Positions 1 to 11,383 of a DNA stretch of 14,936 nucleotides are shown here, one piece after another. The notes beneath the pieces were generated by a model. The model was not told the origin of the DNA and ran no database searches. It worked only from the letters and a program-made list of their open reading frames with translations. The position numbers and the translations under genes are program-made. Location of the stretch: the NCBI GenBank assembly GCA_001953115.1, contig LSSL01002869.1, positions 1 to 14,936 on the forward strand, written 5' to 3'. The DNA is from Smittium mucronatum (taxonomy: Eukaryota; Kickxellomycota; Harpellomycetes; Harpellales; Legeriomycetaceae). Each line of letters starts with the position of its first letter. The first letter of the stretch is position 1.

Positions 1-161
1 AATAGAACGATTGTATTGGGGAATAAAAAAGGGGAGCACAAATATACACTAGAATGTATAGCTGGCTCTTTTAGAAACCGCGTTTATTAAATAAACTCCC
101 CTCCTCTCTCAACTGCCGCCTCAACTAATTTCACCGATCAAACTTAAATAATAAACCATCC

Positions 162-186
162 CAAATCAAATCAAATCAAATCAAAA
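162..186. repeat. (CAAAT)n microsatellite
   Basis: Four perfect CAAAT units are followed by a fifth imperfect one (CAAAA). This is a simple repeat inside the G+C-richer block, with no evident function. Confidence 0.85.
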
Positions 187-527
187 ATGCGCTCATTTGA
201 CGCTCTGCCAATAAACACTATCCAATAAAAATCAACCCATTTTTTAAAAAAATAGCGGGTTTTGGTAGTAAAAATTTGCTCGAAAAATTAAAGGCAACTT
301 TCTGCTTTGATCTCTCTTTAGTGATTGGGGTTTTTGCTTTTGTTTTTTTTTGGCGGAATCTTATTATGCGATAACTTGAGTGTAAAACTGTGTGGAAATA
401 AACAATGGTTGTAAAAAATAAAAATAAAAACAAGCAAGGCATAGGAAAGATCGATATCCCCAGCGTTAATAAGCTCCTCTACCGGTCTACTCGTTGCGTA
501 TCCAAGAAAAACTGGAGTCATACTCAC

Positions 528-655
528 CATCCACTAAAAAAACATCCCAGCATTTCTTCAATTAGGCTGTATGACTGATGATACATATACTCATGAATTA
601 AACCACAAACTAGCGAGCACAAGTTCGCTGAGATAGTTGATTTCCTCGTTGGAGC
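528..655 (-). other. Candidate spliced exon, unrecognised product
   Basis: Read on the minus strand, this 128-base segment is preceded by a pyrimidine-containing tract ending in CGTAG, a plausible 3' splice acceptor. It is followed directly by GTGAGT, a near-ideal 5' splice donor with GT at 527-526. One frame is open for 42 codons across the whole segment; it includes SLVCGLIHEYMYHQSYSLIE and ends in phase 2. The helical, leucine- and tyrosine-spaced pattern faintly recalls a LisH-type segment, but I would not assign it. A second frame is open for only about 20 codons. A 42-codon open frame at this base composition can arise by chance. The 70-codon frame at 318-530 starts with the ATG spanning the donor and may be a shadow. 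Confidence 0.2.
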
Positions 656-957
656 CTACGTTAACAGAATTGGTAAAATTTAGACTTGTTATTTAACATC
701 AGTATCTTTGCACCGGCTTTCCTAAAGCAGCGAGGTTTGAACTATTAAGCATCGTTTCTCTGATAAAGGTCGAACTGTTTATATAGGCAATGTACCAGAC
801 TTCACAGGTTCCTATCCATATTTTCATAATCTAGATTCCCCCTGTTTTGATTCCTTTTCTGTAGAGGCTTTGATTCTTTGATATTTTTTCTTGTCTAAAG
901 TAGAAAACCATTGATATATGTTTTGTTATATGAGCATATCTATAGATATATCACTAA

Positions 958-968
958 CCCCCCCCCCC
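958..968. repeat. C11 homopolymer at a composition boundary
   Basis: Eleven consecutive C bases in otherwise C-poor DNA. The run lies close to the change from the G+C-richer left block to AT-rich DNA. An 80-codon plus frame (911-1153, starting at a TTG) runs through it, but part of its protein is simply the proline run encoded by the C tract. I do not regard that frame as a gene. Confidence 0.8.
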
Positions 969-1160
969 TCTCCAAGCTAAGGCAACACATTCCAAAAATA
1001 GGGGTTCTATTTCTTACTGATTACTGCAAGTATATCTTGTCAATAAAAACTATAGATTTGGCTGAAAAAGGGAAGAAGTTATCAAAAATAAAAATACTTT
1101 TAAAATTTTACAATCCCAACTACAAGCATCGGCTTAATTTTATTATCGTTTAGGCACGAA

Positions 1161-4114
1161 TATAAAAAATCCCTCTTTTTGAAAATACAAATTTTTTTCA
1201 CGGATAAGATAATAAAAAAAAATCAGTTGAAATGAATAAATGTTTTTTTTCATCTTTTACTCAATACTACTGGGTAATTATCAGCCTTTTCGCTCTTTTC
1301 ACGGTTTAAAATCTATATAAATTTTTTTTTTACTACTGATAAAATATTTCAAAATAATGGGATCACATTTCATCCAAAGAAAAAACAAATTTAAAATTTA
1401 AAAAACTCAATTAATATTGTCAACTATATCTTTTTTTAAATAAAAAAACTCATAGTAGTCTAATTGGCTTAAACATAATAAATATGTATATTACAACATA
1501 TCTTGATATAATTTTTTAAATTTGCCATCGTGGCTATTTTTTGGCAATTAATATGTCAGTTCGCAGTTAAAATATAGTTCGACTTTCGAATTAAAATAAA
1601 TTGGATGAAATAAAATAAAAATAGGCTCATATAAATTTCAAGATGTTTTTATTAAATAGCAGATCAAAATATAAAATCTTGCCCTGTAAAACTCGTTATA
1701 TATTTTTTATATTAGCCAAGACAAGAAACTAACCCCTTAAACTCGAATTAGAAAGTAAAAAAAACGGTAAAAAAGCCATCTTCATTCTTGTATTGCGATA
1801 CAGTTTTAAAAATAATTTTGATTTTTTTTTTTTTAGAAACAACGATTTTTTTTTGTTTACTTTATCCAAGATTCTCATATAAAGCAGTATTGGAAACGCG
1901 TTTACAATAAAACAAATAAATAACAGTTAAACTTTTTAGTTTTAAATTTTATTTTGATTGGTAAATGAAATAAAATTGATCTAGATATAATACAAGTAAC
2001 CATTGAACTATTCAAATAATACTGATCGTAACTAGAAATAAACTCTTGAATAAAAAATTAAAATTCTATCTCTGATTCTGTAAAATACTATAAACTCTCA
2101 ACTAATGTTTATGATTTAAAAATGAATAAAAGGACCCCGTTAATAAAAACTTCAAGAATAATTATCCTAATATTAAAGTGATTTCAAGATTTTTTATTTA
2201 TTTCTGTGATGTGCAATAATATCAGCTAATAAACAATATAAAATTTAATAGATCCAAAACTTATAGCACCATTAAAATCGATGTTTTAAAAATTTAAACA
2301 AGGTTGCTGGCTCCAAACTTTGGCAAATATAAAAATTCACAGCCCAAAATTTTGGAAAATACTCCTTGTACCGATTCCAAAATTCAACAAATATTAGAGA
2401 TTGAAAATATTTAATGGATTATTTTTTAAATATTTGTATACAAAAAACTTTTAAAAAACAATTCAAAGTTATCTATCAGCAAAAATATTCATTTTATTTT
2501 AAATTCCCATACTTTTATCGTTTTATATAATAAAAAAAAATGGATTTGCTCTCCTAGTTATATAATTTACTTTTTTAAAAAACCCCCCTGCGTATTTCAC
2601 TTGTTTATTTTATATACTTAACATCTTTTTTAAATTTCGCTCGATTTTTTTAAAATATCCATCTTAATTTTTTTGATAACTAAATATTTTAAAGTAAACT
2701 TAAGCGAAACATTATTTATAAAAAATAAATTCCATTTTATTCTTGTAAACTATATGCGTTTTACTTGGATTTATATTTATAATGCGTATTAAATATATAA
2801 ACAAATCTTGGACATTTTTTAAAACTTTTATATATTTTTTTTCTTTATTTTACTTTTAAACCTTTGCTTTATTCATACAGACAATAAAAATGAAAAATGA
2901 AGCTTTAAAATTTATATATCTTGACTATATTTTTTAAAAAAACGTGGAATTTTAAGAGATTAATTCTCGTATTTTATATACATGCTTGCTGCTATATATA
3001 GTACAAAAAAATTGTGTATAAGATTAAAAGAGAGAAATATATGTGTTTTATATAAAATTATTATTTAAAACTATATACACATCCAAATATTCTTTTTTAA
3101 TATCCCCAAAAATAGATAAATAAGAGGGAAATTATATCCTGGCTATTTTTTAAATACTTATTATTCTTAATTTTTTTAAAAAAAAATAGAAATTAAAAGC
3201 AAAAATATAATCACTGGGGGTATTTTTTGATTTAGAATGAGGTATAAATATACACACAATGATTTTATGCATATTATTTACTTTTAGAAAAATATTTACG
3301 TCACTAAAGCTATTTTTTACCTACTAATACGCCACCATCGATCATAAAACTATCATATATTTTAAATGAAAGTAAATAAAAATTAAGAATCTTTATCCAA
3401 TAATAAAGCGTATTTTTAGCGTTTATAAAAATATAAACTGGATGGAAATCACTAAAAAATTATGAAAAAAATAAAAAAATATTATATTTTTTTGAGCTAG
3501 ATGAGATCTGTATGAAAATCAATCTAATAGCCAAAGAAAAAATGCACTCAAACCAAACTTTTAAAAAAATAATCTACTTAAAACAACAAATTCAATGGAA
3601 ATATTTAACTTAATTGTATTTAAATTCGGTTTTTTTGATAATTTTCAGAAACAACTTGTGATTTTCTAATTAACATCGGCATTTTTAAATATGTATATCG
3701 CTGGCTATATCTCATTATATACCATATATCTTTGCTTTTTTTATAAAAAAAATTTAAAAAAATTCTGGTAGAATATATAAGTTCCACGAAATGATATGAA
3801 AAAATTTAAATGTACCGTATTTTTATTATTTATATATTCATATTTAGATCTTTCCAAAAAAAAATCCTAAAAATTCTCCGACATTCTTAAATATTTTTTT
3901 TTTTGCATTTTTATTATCAGTCATTAAGGAAACACCTCTAGAATTATTTTTTAAATTATAAAAAATACAGTATTATACATATAAGAACCTTATAATATAC
4001 TGATGATATATGCAGTATAAATAAAATCCCTTGCGTTTTCTATATATCATTTTTTCTATTACCGAATTTAAGTTTTTATATAACATAAAATGAGAACTTT
4101 GATCGTTCATAAAA
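1161..4114. other. Very AT-rich DNA, no gene seen
   Basis: About 3 kb dominated by T and A runs, with frequent stops in all frames. Short motifs of the type TATTTTTTAAA recur many times at irregular spacing; I could not define a period, so I treat them as low complexity rather than a satellite. I saw no protein motif, RNA gene or clear terminal repeat. It may be intergenic, intronic, or repeat sequence decayed beyond recognition. Confidence 0.6.
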
Positions 4115-4369
4115 TTAAAAATTTCGACACCATAATAAGTTATTTTTTAAAAACATGCAAAAAGAAGATTTGTGGGTACTTTTAGCAGAATATGCAAATA
4201 TTTTATTGATAGTTACCAAAAAAAATCTTAATTTCAAAGTTAAATGATAGAAAATATTAAGCCAAGGATCAGAATTTGGTTTAAAATGGTGTAATTTTTT
4301 CAAATGAACCATAATATATTTCGTATTTTTTCTTAAATTAAAATATAATTTATAATTTTTTTGACTCAA
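4115..4369 (-). other. Unrecognised 84-codon open frame
   Basis: A minus-strand frame stays open for 84 codons in DNA so AT-rich that stops are frequent. Its first codon is TTG, not ATG; an internal ATG follows after about 20 codons. The predicted product is basic and rich in K, N, F and L, with a tryptophan (DPWLNIFYHL) and two cysteines near the end. I recognise no family. It could be the remnant of a decayed element, or chance. There are no promoter or splice signals I would rely on. Confidence 0.15.
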
Positions 4370-7300
4370 TAATATCTCAATTTTTTCCTATACCATTTCT
4401 TATATCATTTATTGATACCTTTATTTTTTTTATATATCGAAATTTCTGTTTTAATTTCGGAATAAAACTAATTTAATTATAATTTAGATGTTTTTTTTAC
4501 CATTACGCCATATTGGTTACATACTGGAGATTTTTCGATAACTTTTCTGAACCAAAATATGAATATTTTTTATATACGCTTGATACCGGTTATTATTCTT
4601 GATTTTCTTATGCATATATTGTTATTTTTCGGAAATAAACAGGTGTTTTTACCGTTTTTTAGTAAAATAAAACATATTTTGACACTTACTCTTTTATTTT
4701 TGAGTAAATTTTTTCCAACTATATTTATGTGATTTTTTTTGGAAAATAAGTTTTTATTTTTATGGAAACTTTTTTTAATAAAAGCCGAAAGTTTGAATCA
4801 CATTATTTTATAATACCTTTATAAACATTATATTTAGAATTTATATAAAAAAATATACTAGAAAATTTATTCATAAACCGGAATTCTAGCCAAATAATTT
4901 TAGATTTGTTTCCTTTAAACATGTGTGGTTTTTTTAGTATAAATAATATTTTTTTAAGCTAAATTTTAAGTCTATATAAAATTAACAATTAATATTTTAG
5001 ATGTATTAATTAAATACAAGTATAGACGATTTTTTTCACTTTTAGAAAATTTTTGGGAAAATTAATTGGGGTTTTTTTGCGATATTTATTTTTTATACCT
5101 CCATACCAACTTTTAGACGATTAAATTATATGAGTGTGTGTATTTGAAAAAATAATTCAAATCATCTGATTTCGAAACATTTTTGATAATGGAAAAAAAA
5201 AATTCAATTTTTCGGTTGTGTTTTTTTGGTTAAAAAAAATACAATCAGCTCTTATTTTATTTATAACACTAAATGTTAATCTCTAACAAGATTTTTATAG
5301 AATAAATTTGCCATTTAATATACGTTTCCCCTTATAATAGAATTTAAAATCATTTAAATTTAACTATTTTAAGCAAAATTCAAAATTATTTATTTTCTCT
5401 CGTTTAAGTGGCCAATTTAAATATACAAAATTTTAAAAAGTAAAATTATATTTGATATTTTAATATATATCATTTCTATTAAAGTTTCCCACTTCACAAA
5501 TAATTCCATATATACATCTAAAAAACCCTATTTTCGCATATATATATATAATATCAAATTGGTACTGATTTAATGATTTAATCAGATATAACCAAAAGTA
5601 TGAACAATAATATATTAAAATGCACTATAATATATTTTTATGAGAAATTTTTGTTTATTTTGGCAAAATTTCCAATTTTTTCTGATTTTTTAATAAATAA
5701 TTATAATTAGATTTTTAAAAATTCATTTTTTTATATTATACAAAAAAAACTTGTATATTCTTATATTAAATTTAATGTTTGAATATTAAAAGATTATGTA
5801 TTTAAATTTATATAATTTTCTATAAAATTTAGCATAGAGAACCTTTTTTTTTGTTTTTTTATTGATTATACATCTATTATTTTTATAGATTTAAAAAGAT
5901 ATAATGAAGATATTTAACATCATTTTTGGATTTTCAGGAATATATTAAAATCAAAAAAATATCGTTTATTTATCCTGAAAAATATAATTTACTGTAAAAA
6001 ATATACTCACATATAATATTATTATAATTTATGAGTAAAAATAATCTACGGTAGATGTTTTTTGTTTTTATTTAGCGATATTAATATGCAATGAAAATAA
6101 AATCCTCGTTAAACCTATTTAGTCAAATATATCATTTTGGAAGATTTTTTTTTATATAAATAAAAATGAATTTAATTTAATGTAATTAGATATATAATTC
6201 ATACCCCTTGTGGATTAAACATTATAATATGTGCATTAAATCAACAATTAATATTTTTTTCATCGCAAAATTCATGGCTTTTTTACTTTTAAATATCATT
6301 ATATGTAAGTTTAATTACGCCATTTTGTTTTCATTTGTTAAATAAACTAAAAAATCCTTTAGATTTTTTTATATTTATATTTTTAAAATTTATCGGGGTA
6401 TAAAACTATAAAATAACTAGAAAAAATATTCAGTAATATCATAGAAAAGTTTTTATATAAACCTAAAATAAATAAGAATGAAGATAATGTAATCTTTCGA
6501 TAATATTAATTCTGAATAAAATCAAACTTATTTTATTCATTATATACTTAATTAAAACATTTATATGAGAGTGAAGAAAATCAGCTTTGCTTTAGAATAC
6601 TCGATAATATGACTTAATCATTTTTTCTTTAATTTGATAAAAATGTCTTAATAACAATCAATTTGGACATAATTTATGTTTAAAAGTATTTATTAAAAAA
6701 ATTGGTTTCTATCGCAAAACCATTCAGATTTATATAAAAAAAGCATTCATATAAAAAACCAAATTTTTAAACCAGTAAAATCTCTTTATTTCTACGTATC
6801 CATGTACAGAAATTCAACAAATTTTTCATTACCTATATATTTTTCCAATCAACATATTAGACATATTTATTCAAAAGAATTTACAATCCCTATTAATTGG
6901 AGAATTCATAGGAAACAAGTCCAGAATTTTAAAAATACTTTTCTTACTTGTTTTTCTTGACTTTTTAATTTTTACAAGATATAATGCGATGTTATAATTT
7001 AATTTAATTTATGCTATCTAAAACCTAAAGAAACCAATCAAAAAACTAAATAATGATTAAATTTGTCAAATTTTAAAATTAAATCATAAAATGGCAACTA
7101 TTACACTTTAAAAAGATGGTATTGATCTCTTTTAAAAAAATTACCTATTGATTTTTTTAAAAATGGATTTAAACCACCATTATGATTTATGAAGAAAAGA
7201 AAAATAATTCTGCGAATTGAACTATACAACAAAACTTCTTTTATTATTATGTAATATTTATAATGAAGAATATGATTGAGCACACTTTAATTTTTATTGA

Positions 7301-8735
7301 GTATCAATTTGACATATCTAAGGATTAAATTAAGATTTTATGAACAGTAATGTAAATCACGTTTTATAATATTTTAATACGATTCCAAAATATATTGTTG
7401 AATTAGAGTGCGTGCATTTTTTTGCTATCTGTCATTTAATTTTTTCAAAACATTATAAATAAAAATTCTAATCAAATTCATAATGTAATAATGATCAGTA
7501 TGGGTTTTAATTTTGCATTATATATTTTAAAAAAATATATTATAAATAAATAATAATATCATGTAACTTAGTTTTTATCCTTAAAAAAATTTCTGGGTTT
7601 CCTCTACATTAGTTTTAGGTGAGTAAGTCACATCATAATGATTTAAATTGGGTTTATATTCGGAGAATGATATACTTATATGTATTTTAATTATTTTAAA
7701 TTTTCAATACAGCCACAAGACACGTGATTGAAGTCCGATATTATATATTTAAAGGTTATAACTGATATTCAGAATATATAATCAGTAATTTTTCTTCAAG
7801 GTACGTGTGAATTATTTAACATAATAAATATACATAAAATACTTATACATTTCTTGGACATGATATATGAATTATTGAAACCTTTATTAGCCAAAATTTT
7901 ATGTAAGGATAATTTTAAGTCTGACCGAATAAATGAATTTTCGGAATACATATTTTTGTCAAAATTAAAATGAATGTTCTTGAAAAATTAGTCTAATATC
8001 TCCAGGATGTTATTAATTAATTTATATTGTGTTATTTTTAATTTCAATATACATATTTTTGAGCTAAGTCTAGTATTTACCAAGTATTATTGTTACTTGG
8101 TACAAATAAATAGGTGCTCTCATACCAAGCGCTTTTTTATATGAATTTTTTTTCAAATTTCAAAATGATGGTATGAATCTCTTCGAATTCAGGCAATTTA
8201 TTTTCAAAGAGAACATAGAAAAGTTCAAAAAAAATTCTAGAATCGTATAACTAAAAAAAGCAGATATTCTTCAGAAAGTTTTTTCTAAACAAATAAGGAG
8301 ATTTTTTAAATTTTTTTTGAATTTTTCGGTAAAAATTCTCACAGAAATTAATGCGCCACTCCTTGAGTCAAAATAAGATAATTGTTTGTTTATTTTTGAA
8401 TCGGAATCCGAAATTGATTGTTTACTATCAAATTTTAAATCCAAAGGATATTAGAATCTTTTTATTTCAGATGGCACAAAAAAAAAACTCTTCAATTCCT
8501 CGTTTTGACCTATTATTTTTCTTGTCTGTTGAAAAGATATATATAAGCATTAAACTCCATTATTAAATTTTTAAATTCAAATAAAATGATTTATAATCAG
8601 AATCTGATGTAATTTTCCAGATTTTATACCAATTTTTACTGGCTTATTTTTAGTAATTTTAATTTTTACTTCGCCTAATTTTTTTCAGAAAAATAATAAT
8701 TGTTTAGTATTTTTAGTTGATTTTTTATCTTTTTT
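4370..8735. other. Very AT-rich DNA, no recognised gene
   Basis: About 4.4 kb of the same low-complexity AT-rich DNA. A 60-codon minus frame at 7101-7283 and a 71-codon plus frame at 8351-8566 (beginning with an ATG) are open, but neither product resembles a family I know and neither has convincing support. Short TA runs (for example near 5540) and small A/T inverted repeats occur throughout. Towards the right end C and G become slightly more common, consistent with approaching the transposon-derived part of the window. Confidence 0.5.
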
Positions 8736-8981
8736 TTATATCATAAATGCACTTATATATATATTTTCTTTTATGCTTTTTATAAACTCTCCCATATATT
8801 TGGTAGCTGAGATATTATTTTTATTTCCATATTTTGAAATTACATCGTATATTTTCTTTGGTGATATATCAATCCTCTCCCGTTTAATTATCTTATTTAT
8901 GACACACATCCCCTTAAAGCCTTTTCTATTATAATTCAAAGATGCCTCTTTGTAATTCAATACCGGGCTGATTTTTTTACA
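8736..8981 (-). pseudogene. Possible Tc1-like transposase DNA-binding domain
   Basis: The minus-strand frame is open from 8981 to a stop at 8736, about 81 codons, with no ATG at its left edge. The product is strongly basic and includes INKIIKRERIDISPKKIYDV followed by ISKYGNKNNISATKY and then MGEFIKSIKEN. This spacing resembles the helix-turn-helix of Tc1-type transposases, where a recognition helix ending in IIKKY is followed by a short linker and a GRP(K)K AT-hook-like motif; here GRP would be GEF. That is an inference from general family shape. I searched by eye for a DDE catalytic domain downstream (lower coordinates) and found none, so if real this is a fragment. It is on the opposite strand to the other relics. 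Confidence 0.3.
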
Positions 8982-9322
8982 TTATGAATAATTGTCATTA
9001 ACTGATAAAAAAATATGGCATTTTCTTTGAAAATATAACATCTAATATCGTCTGAAGTCCTTTCTCGGATAAATTTATGAAGTGAAATAGAGTTTGAAAA
9101 TAATCATTCAAATCCCTGCTAGTCAATATAACCCAAAAACTGAGACATTCACCAGGTTTCGGCTATCAGGGGTCTTAAAAAGCTTTCCAATCGTTTTTGA
9201 ATTGTATCTGATATTTTCGAAGGGATTTTTATTTTATTATTATTGAAAGAGTACACCTTTTGCAGTTCAAATTAGTAAAAATTAAACCCTATTTGGGAAA
9301 AATTATATTTAAATTCAAAAAA

Positions 9323-9517
9323 TTCCAATAAACTTTGAATAAGGATAAAATCAAATTTGATTTTGAAAAAAGTAAAACTGATTTGGGAAATCAGTTAATT
9401 AACCCGATATTTTTTTTATCTAACAATATTTTTTTTGAACTAGTAATTATAAAAAATATTTTCACAGAAATTTTTATGTCTAAAAATACCAGATATAGTA
9501 ATTATTTGAAGAAATAA
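9323..9517 (+). other. Unrecognised open frame upstream of transposase copy A
   Basis: A plus-strand frame stays open to a TAA at 9515-9517, with about 60 codons from a TTG at 9335 and no ATG near the start. The product contains INPIFFLSNNIFFELVI and MSKNTRYSNYLKK. The order of an acidic/aromatic FFELVI segment and a later RYSNYL segment is vaguely like the N-terminal part of piggyBac-type transposases, but the spacing is too short and I do not assign it. It lies about 320 bases before copy A in the same orientation; whether it belongs to the same element is unknown. Confidence 0.2.
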
Positions 9518-9839
9518 AAGCTGTAATTTCACTTTGATGAAATGGCTTTTTCACCAGTTAATTATTTTTTTTATTTATAAGTTTTATACTAATTGCTAAT
9601 AAAATTTCCTTTCTTCAGCTTTTATGAGCCTATTCTTTATCAAAATATCTTTTTTATCACACAGATTTTTTATAAGAACTATACAGTTTTATAAGAACTT
9701 AGTTGCCAAAAAAAAGGATTTATATTGAGAAAAAATAAGTTGCGCAGATATCAAAAAAATATAAATCTGTGTTTTAAAAAAAAACATCCCTTAAAATTAA
9801 ATTATCTCTTTGAAGTTTAGTCTATTATTCATTTTTTTT

Positions 9840-10575
9840 ATGGATATAAATCAAATAAAAAACGATGATGCGGCTCAAAATTTAAGGTCTAAATATAAAA
9901 GATACCCCCAATCAGTCAGGAAAGCAGTAATAAAAAGTGCCAAAAATGGACTTAATTTATAAAATTTACTTTTTTTTTTGTATCACGGAATTTTGATGTA
10001 AGATAAAACAAAATATTCTAAACGCACGTAAAATTCATTTTTATACTCATTATAATTGGATAAAATCAGAAGATATTTATCCAAAAACAAGTGGTGGAAA
10101 CATAATTGGTTTGATAAAATTGATGAAGTCCGCTCGGATTTTTTAGTTTGAAAACTAGATGGAAATTCCCTGTATACTTTGAAAGAATTATATAACTTTT
10201 TATTGGTAAATTTTGATTTGTTTTTTTTTCAACAAATCTTATGTAGATGCTTAAATTTCAGATCTTATAATGTCAAGATAACCCATGTTGAGCCAAAAAA
10301 GGCAAATTAAATTACCAATAAGGAGAATATCAGATTTTAAATAAATAAATAAATAAATGCAATAATCTAGCTTTTCAATTTTTTTAATTTATATAGATGA
10401 AAGGGATCTTAAAATTTTTTCAGAATATATGGTGTTAGACCCAAAAAATTACAAATATCAGTTTTAAAAATTCCTAATACAAATCCCTAAATTTCAGGTG
10501 GACACCGGAATTTCATAATTTTAAATAGTAAATTTCAGCAATATTGGTTAAGATTCGTTTATTTTAAACAAATTG
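9840..10575 (+). pseudogene. IS630/Tc1-type DDE transposase relic, N-terminal half (copy A)
   Basis: This is the broken front half of a cut-and-paste transposase. From the ATG at 9840 a 40-codon frame reads MDINQIKNDDAAQNL... then RYPQSVRKAVIKSAKNGLNL, the start of a helix-turn-helix DNA-binding domain, ending at TAA 9960. Continuing motifs are NWIKSEDIYPKTSGGN (10,054, next frame), KIDEVRSDFLV and KLDGNSLYTLKELYNFLL (10,116-10,205, interrupted by TGA), and NVKITHVEPKKAN (from 10,269). LIYIDERDLKIF (10,384) has the first catalytic Asp at 10,396. RIYGVRPKKLQIS (10,422) follows, matching the RxxGRxxK segment after that Asp. The order and spacing are those of IS630/Tc1 relatives. At least three frame changes and several stops make it dead. 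After about 10,575 no further domain is visible; the second Asp and the Glu are absent here. The end coordinate is approximate. Confidence 0.8.
10338..10358. repeat. (TAAA)5 microsatellite inside copy A
   Basis: Five perfect TAAA units lie between the VKITHVEP segment and the first catalytic Asp segment of transposase copy A. This simple-repeat expansion or replacement probably contributes to the frame change seen there. Confidence 0.9.
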
Positions 10576-11383
10576 TATAAAATTGGATCTAATTCGTACA
10601 TTTTAAGTCACTTTCGACTAATACACAGTTTTACACAATATTTTTATACATTTATTATGTTATTTTCAACTAATTTCTACCGAATTTACATTAGAATATG
10701 GGCTTTCAATTTTATTTTGTAATTATCTAAAAACTAAATAGTAAATAGGATAAAGATTACGAATTTAACCTGCAATTTTGTGAATCTTTCCATCCGAGAC
10801 TTCAAATTTTTATGAGAGTTTAAGGATTATATAATAATTTCGCTTTAATAAATGCAGATTTCATTCTTTCATTCTTTCGGATAAATATATTCATTCAATT
10901 ATTCTTTATAAAATGCATATTTTTTACAAGTAAAAAAAATATTTTAGAGTAGATTAATATAATAAGAAGTAATTTTAAGGGGGAAAATCGATTAGGAATT
11001 GTTATATAACTCTAAGTAAATCGAAAACTATAATTCCTGGAAATTCAGCACCAAAAAAACTTACAAGAAATACACATTCACATTTTATTAATGTTACAAT
11101 AAATTTATAAACGGTTTCATTTTTCAATTAAAAATGGACTGATTTTTTTTATAAAATAATTAATACCCACCTCAAAAATGAAAAAATAACTGCGTCAAAG
11201 AAACCCCAGCAATCGAAATTAAATCGATTCTTGATTTATCAGAACATTGGATTAACTCTTATATAATAAAAAAAATTAGAAAAAAAAAGTAATAAATTTG
11301 GATATGAAAAATATATATTACATTGTAAATAATTAAAGAAATAAAATAAAGGTTTTTAAAAGGGTTTCTATTGAGATGTATGA
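10576..11383. other. Interval between copy A and the MULE relic
   Basis: About 800 bases of AT-rich DNA. Near 10,861 an ATTCTTTC octamer is repeated in tandem. A plus frame at 11,188-11,295 reads NNCVKETPAIEIKSILD and ends in IIKKIRKKK. This could be the decayed pre-catalytic part of the MULE transposase, in which an ETPA-like helix and a basic RxxRxK segment often precede the catalytic domain. That reading is weak and in a different frame from the main MULE relic. No terminal inverted repeat could be identified for either element. Confidence 0.4.

Larger units (their letters stand above)
1..957. other. G+C-richer block without a recognised gene
   Basis: This stretch is clearly richer in G and C than the following 13 kb, which makes it the part most likely to border or contain unique host sequence. 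Short frames are open on both strands: plus 405-578 (57 codons from an ATG), minus 318-530 (70 codons from an ATG at 530), a plus frame of about 45 codons without an ATG near 745-885, and a 42-codon minus ATG frame overlapping it. They overlap and contradict one another, and I recognise none of the products. No repeat-family protein motif was seen. It could be intergenic, intronic or untranslated sequence of a host gene. Confidence 0.4.

Noticed and set aside
911..1153. 80-codon plus-strand frame through the C11 run
   Set aside because: It starts at TTG, its most striking feature is proline from the homopolymer, and nothing in the product is recognisable.
1161..4114. A satellite array based on recurring TATTTTTTAAA-type motifs
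   Set aside because: The spacing between occurrences is irregular and the flanks do not align, so low-complexity AT-rich sequence explains the recurrence.
8351..8566. 71-codon plus-strand frame beginning with ATG
   Set aside because: No motif was recognised and the product is hydrophobic and low in complexity. It may be transposon debris but there is nothing to support a call.
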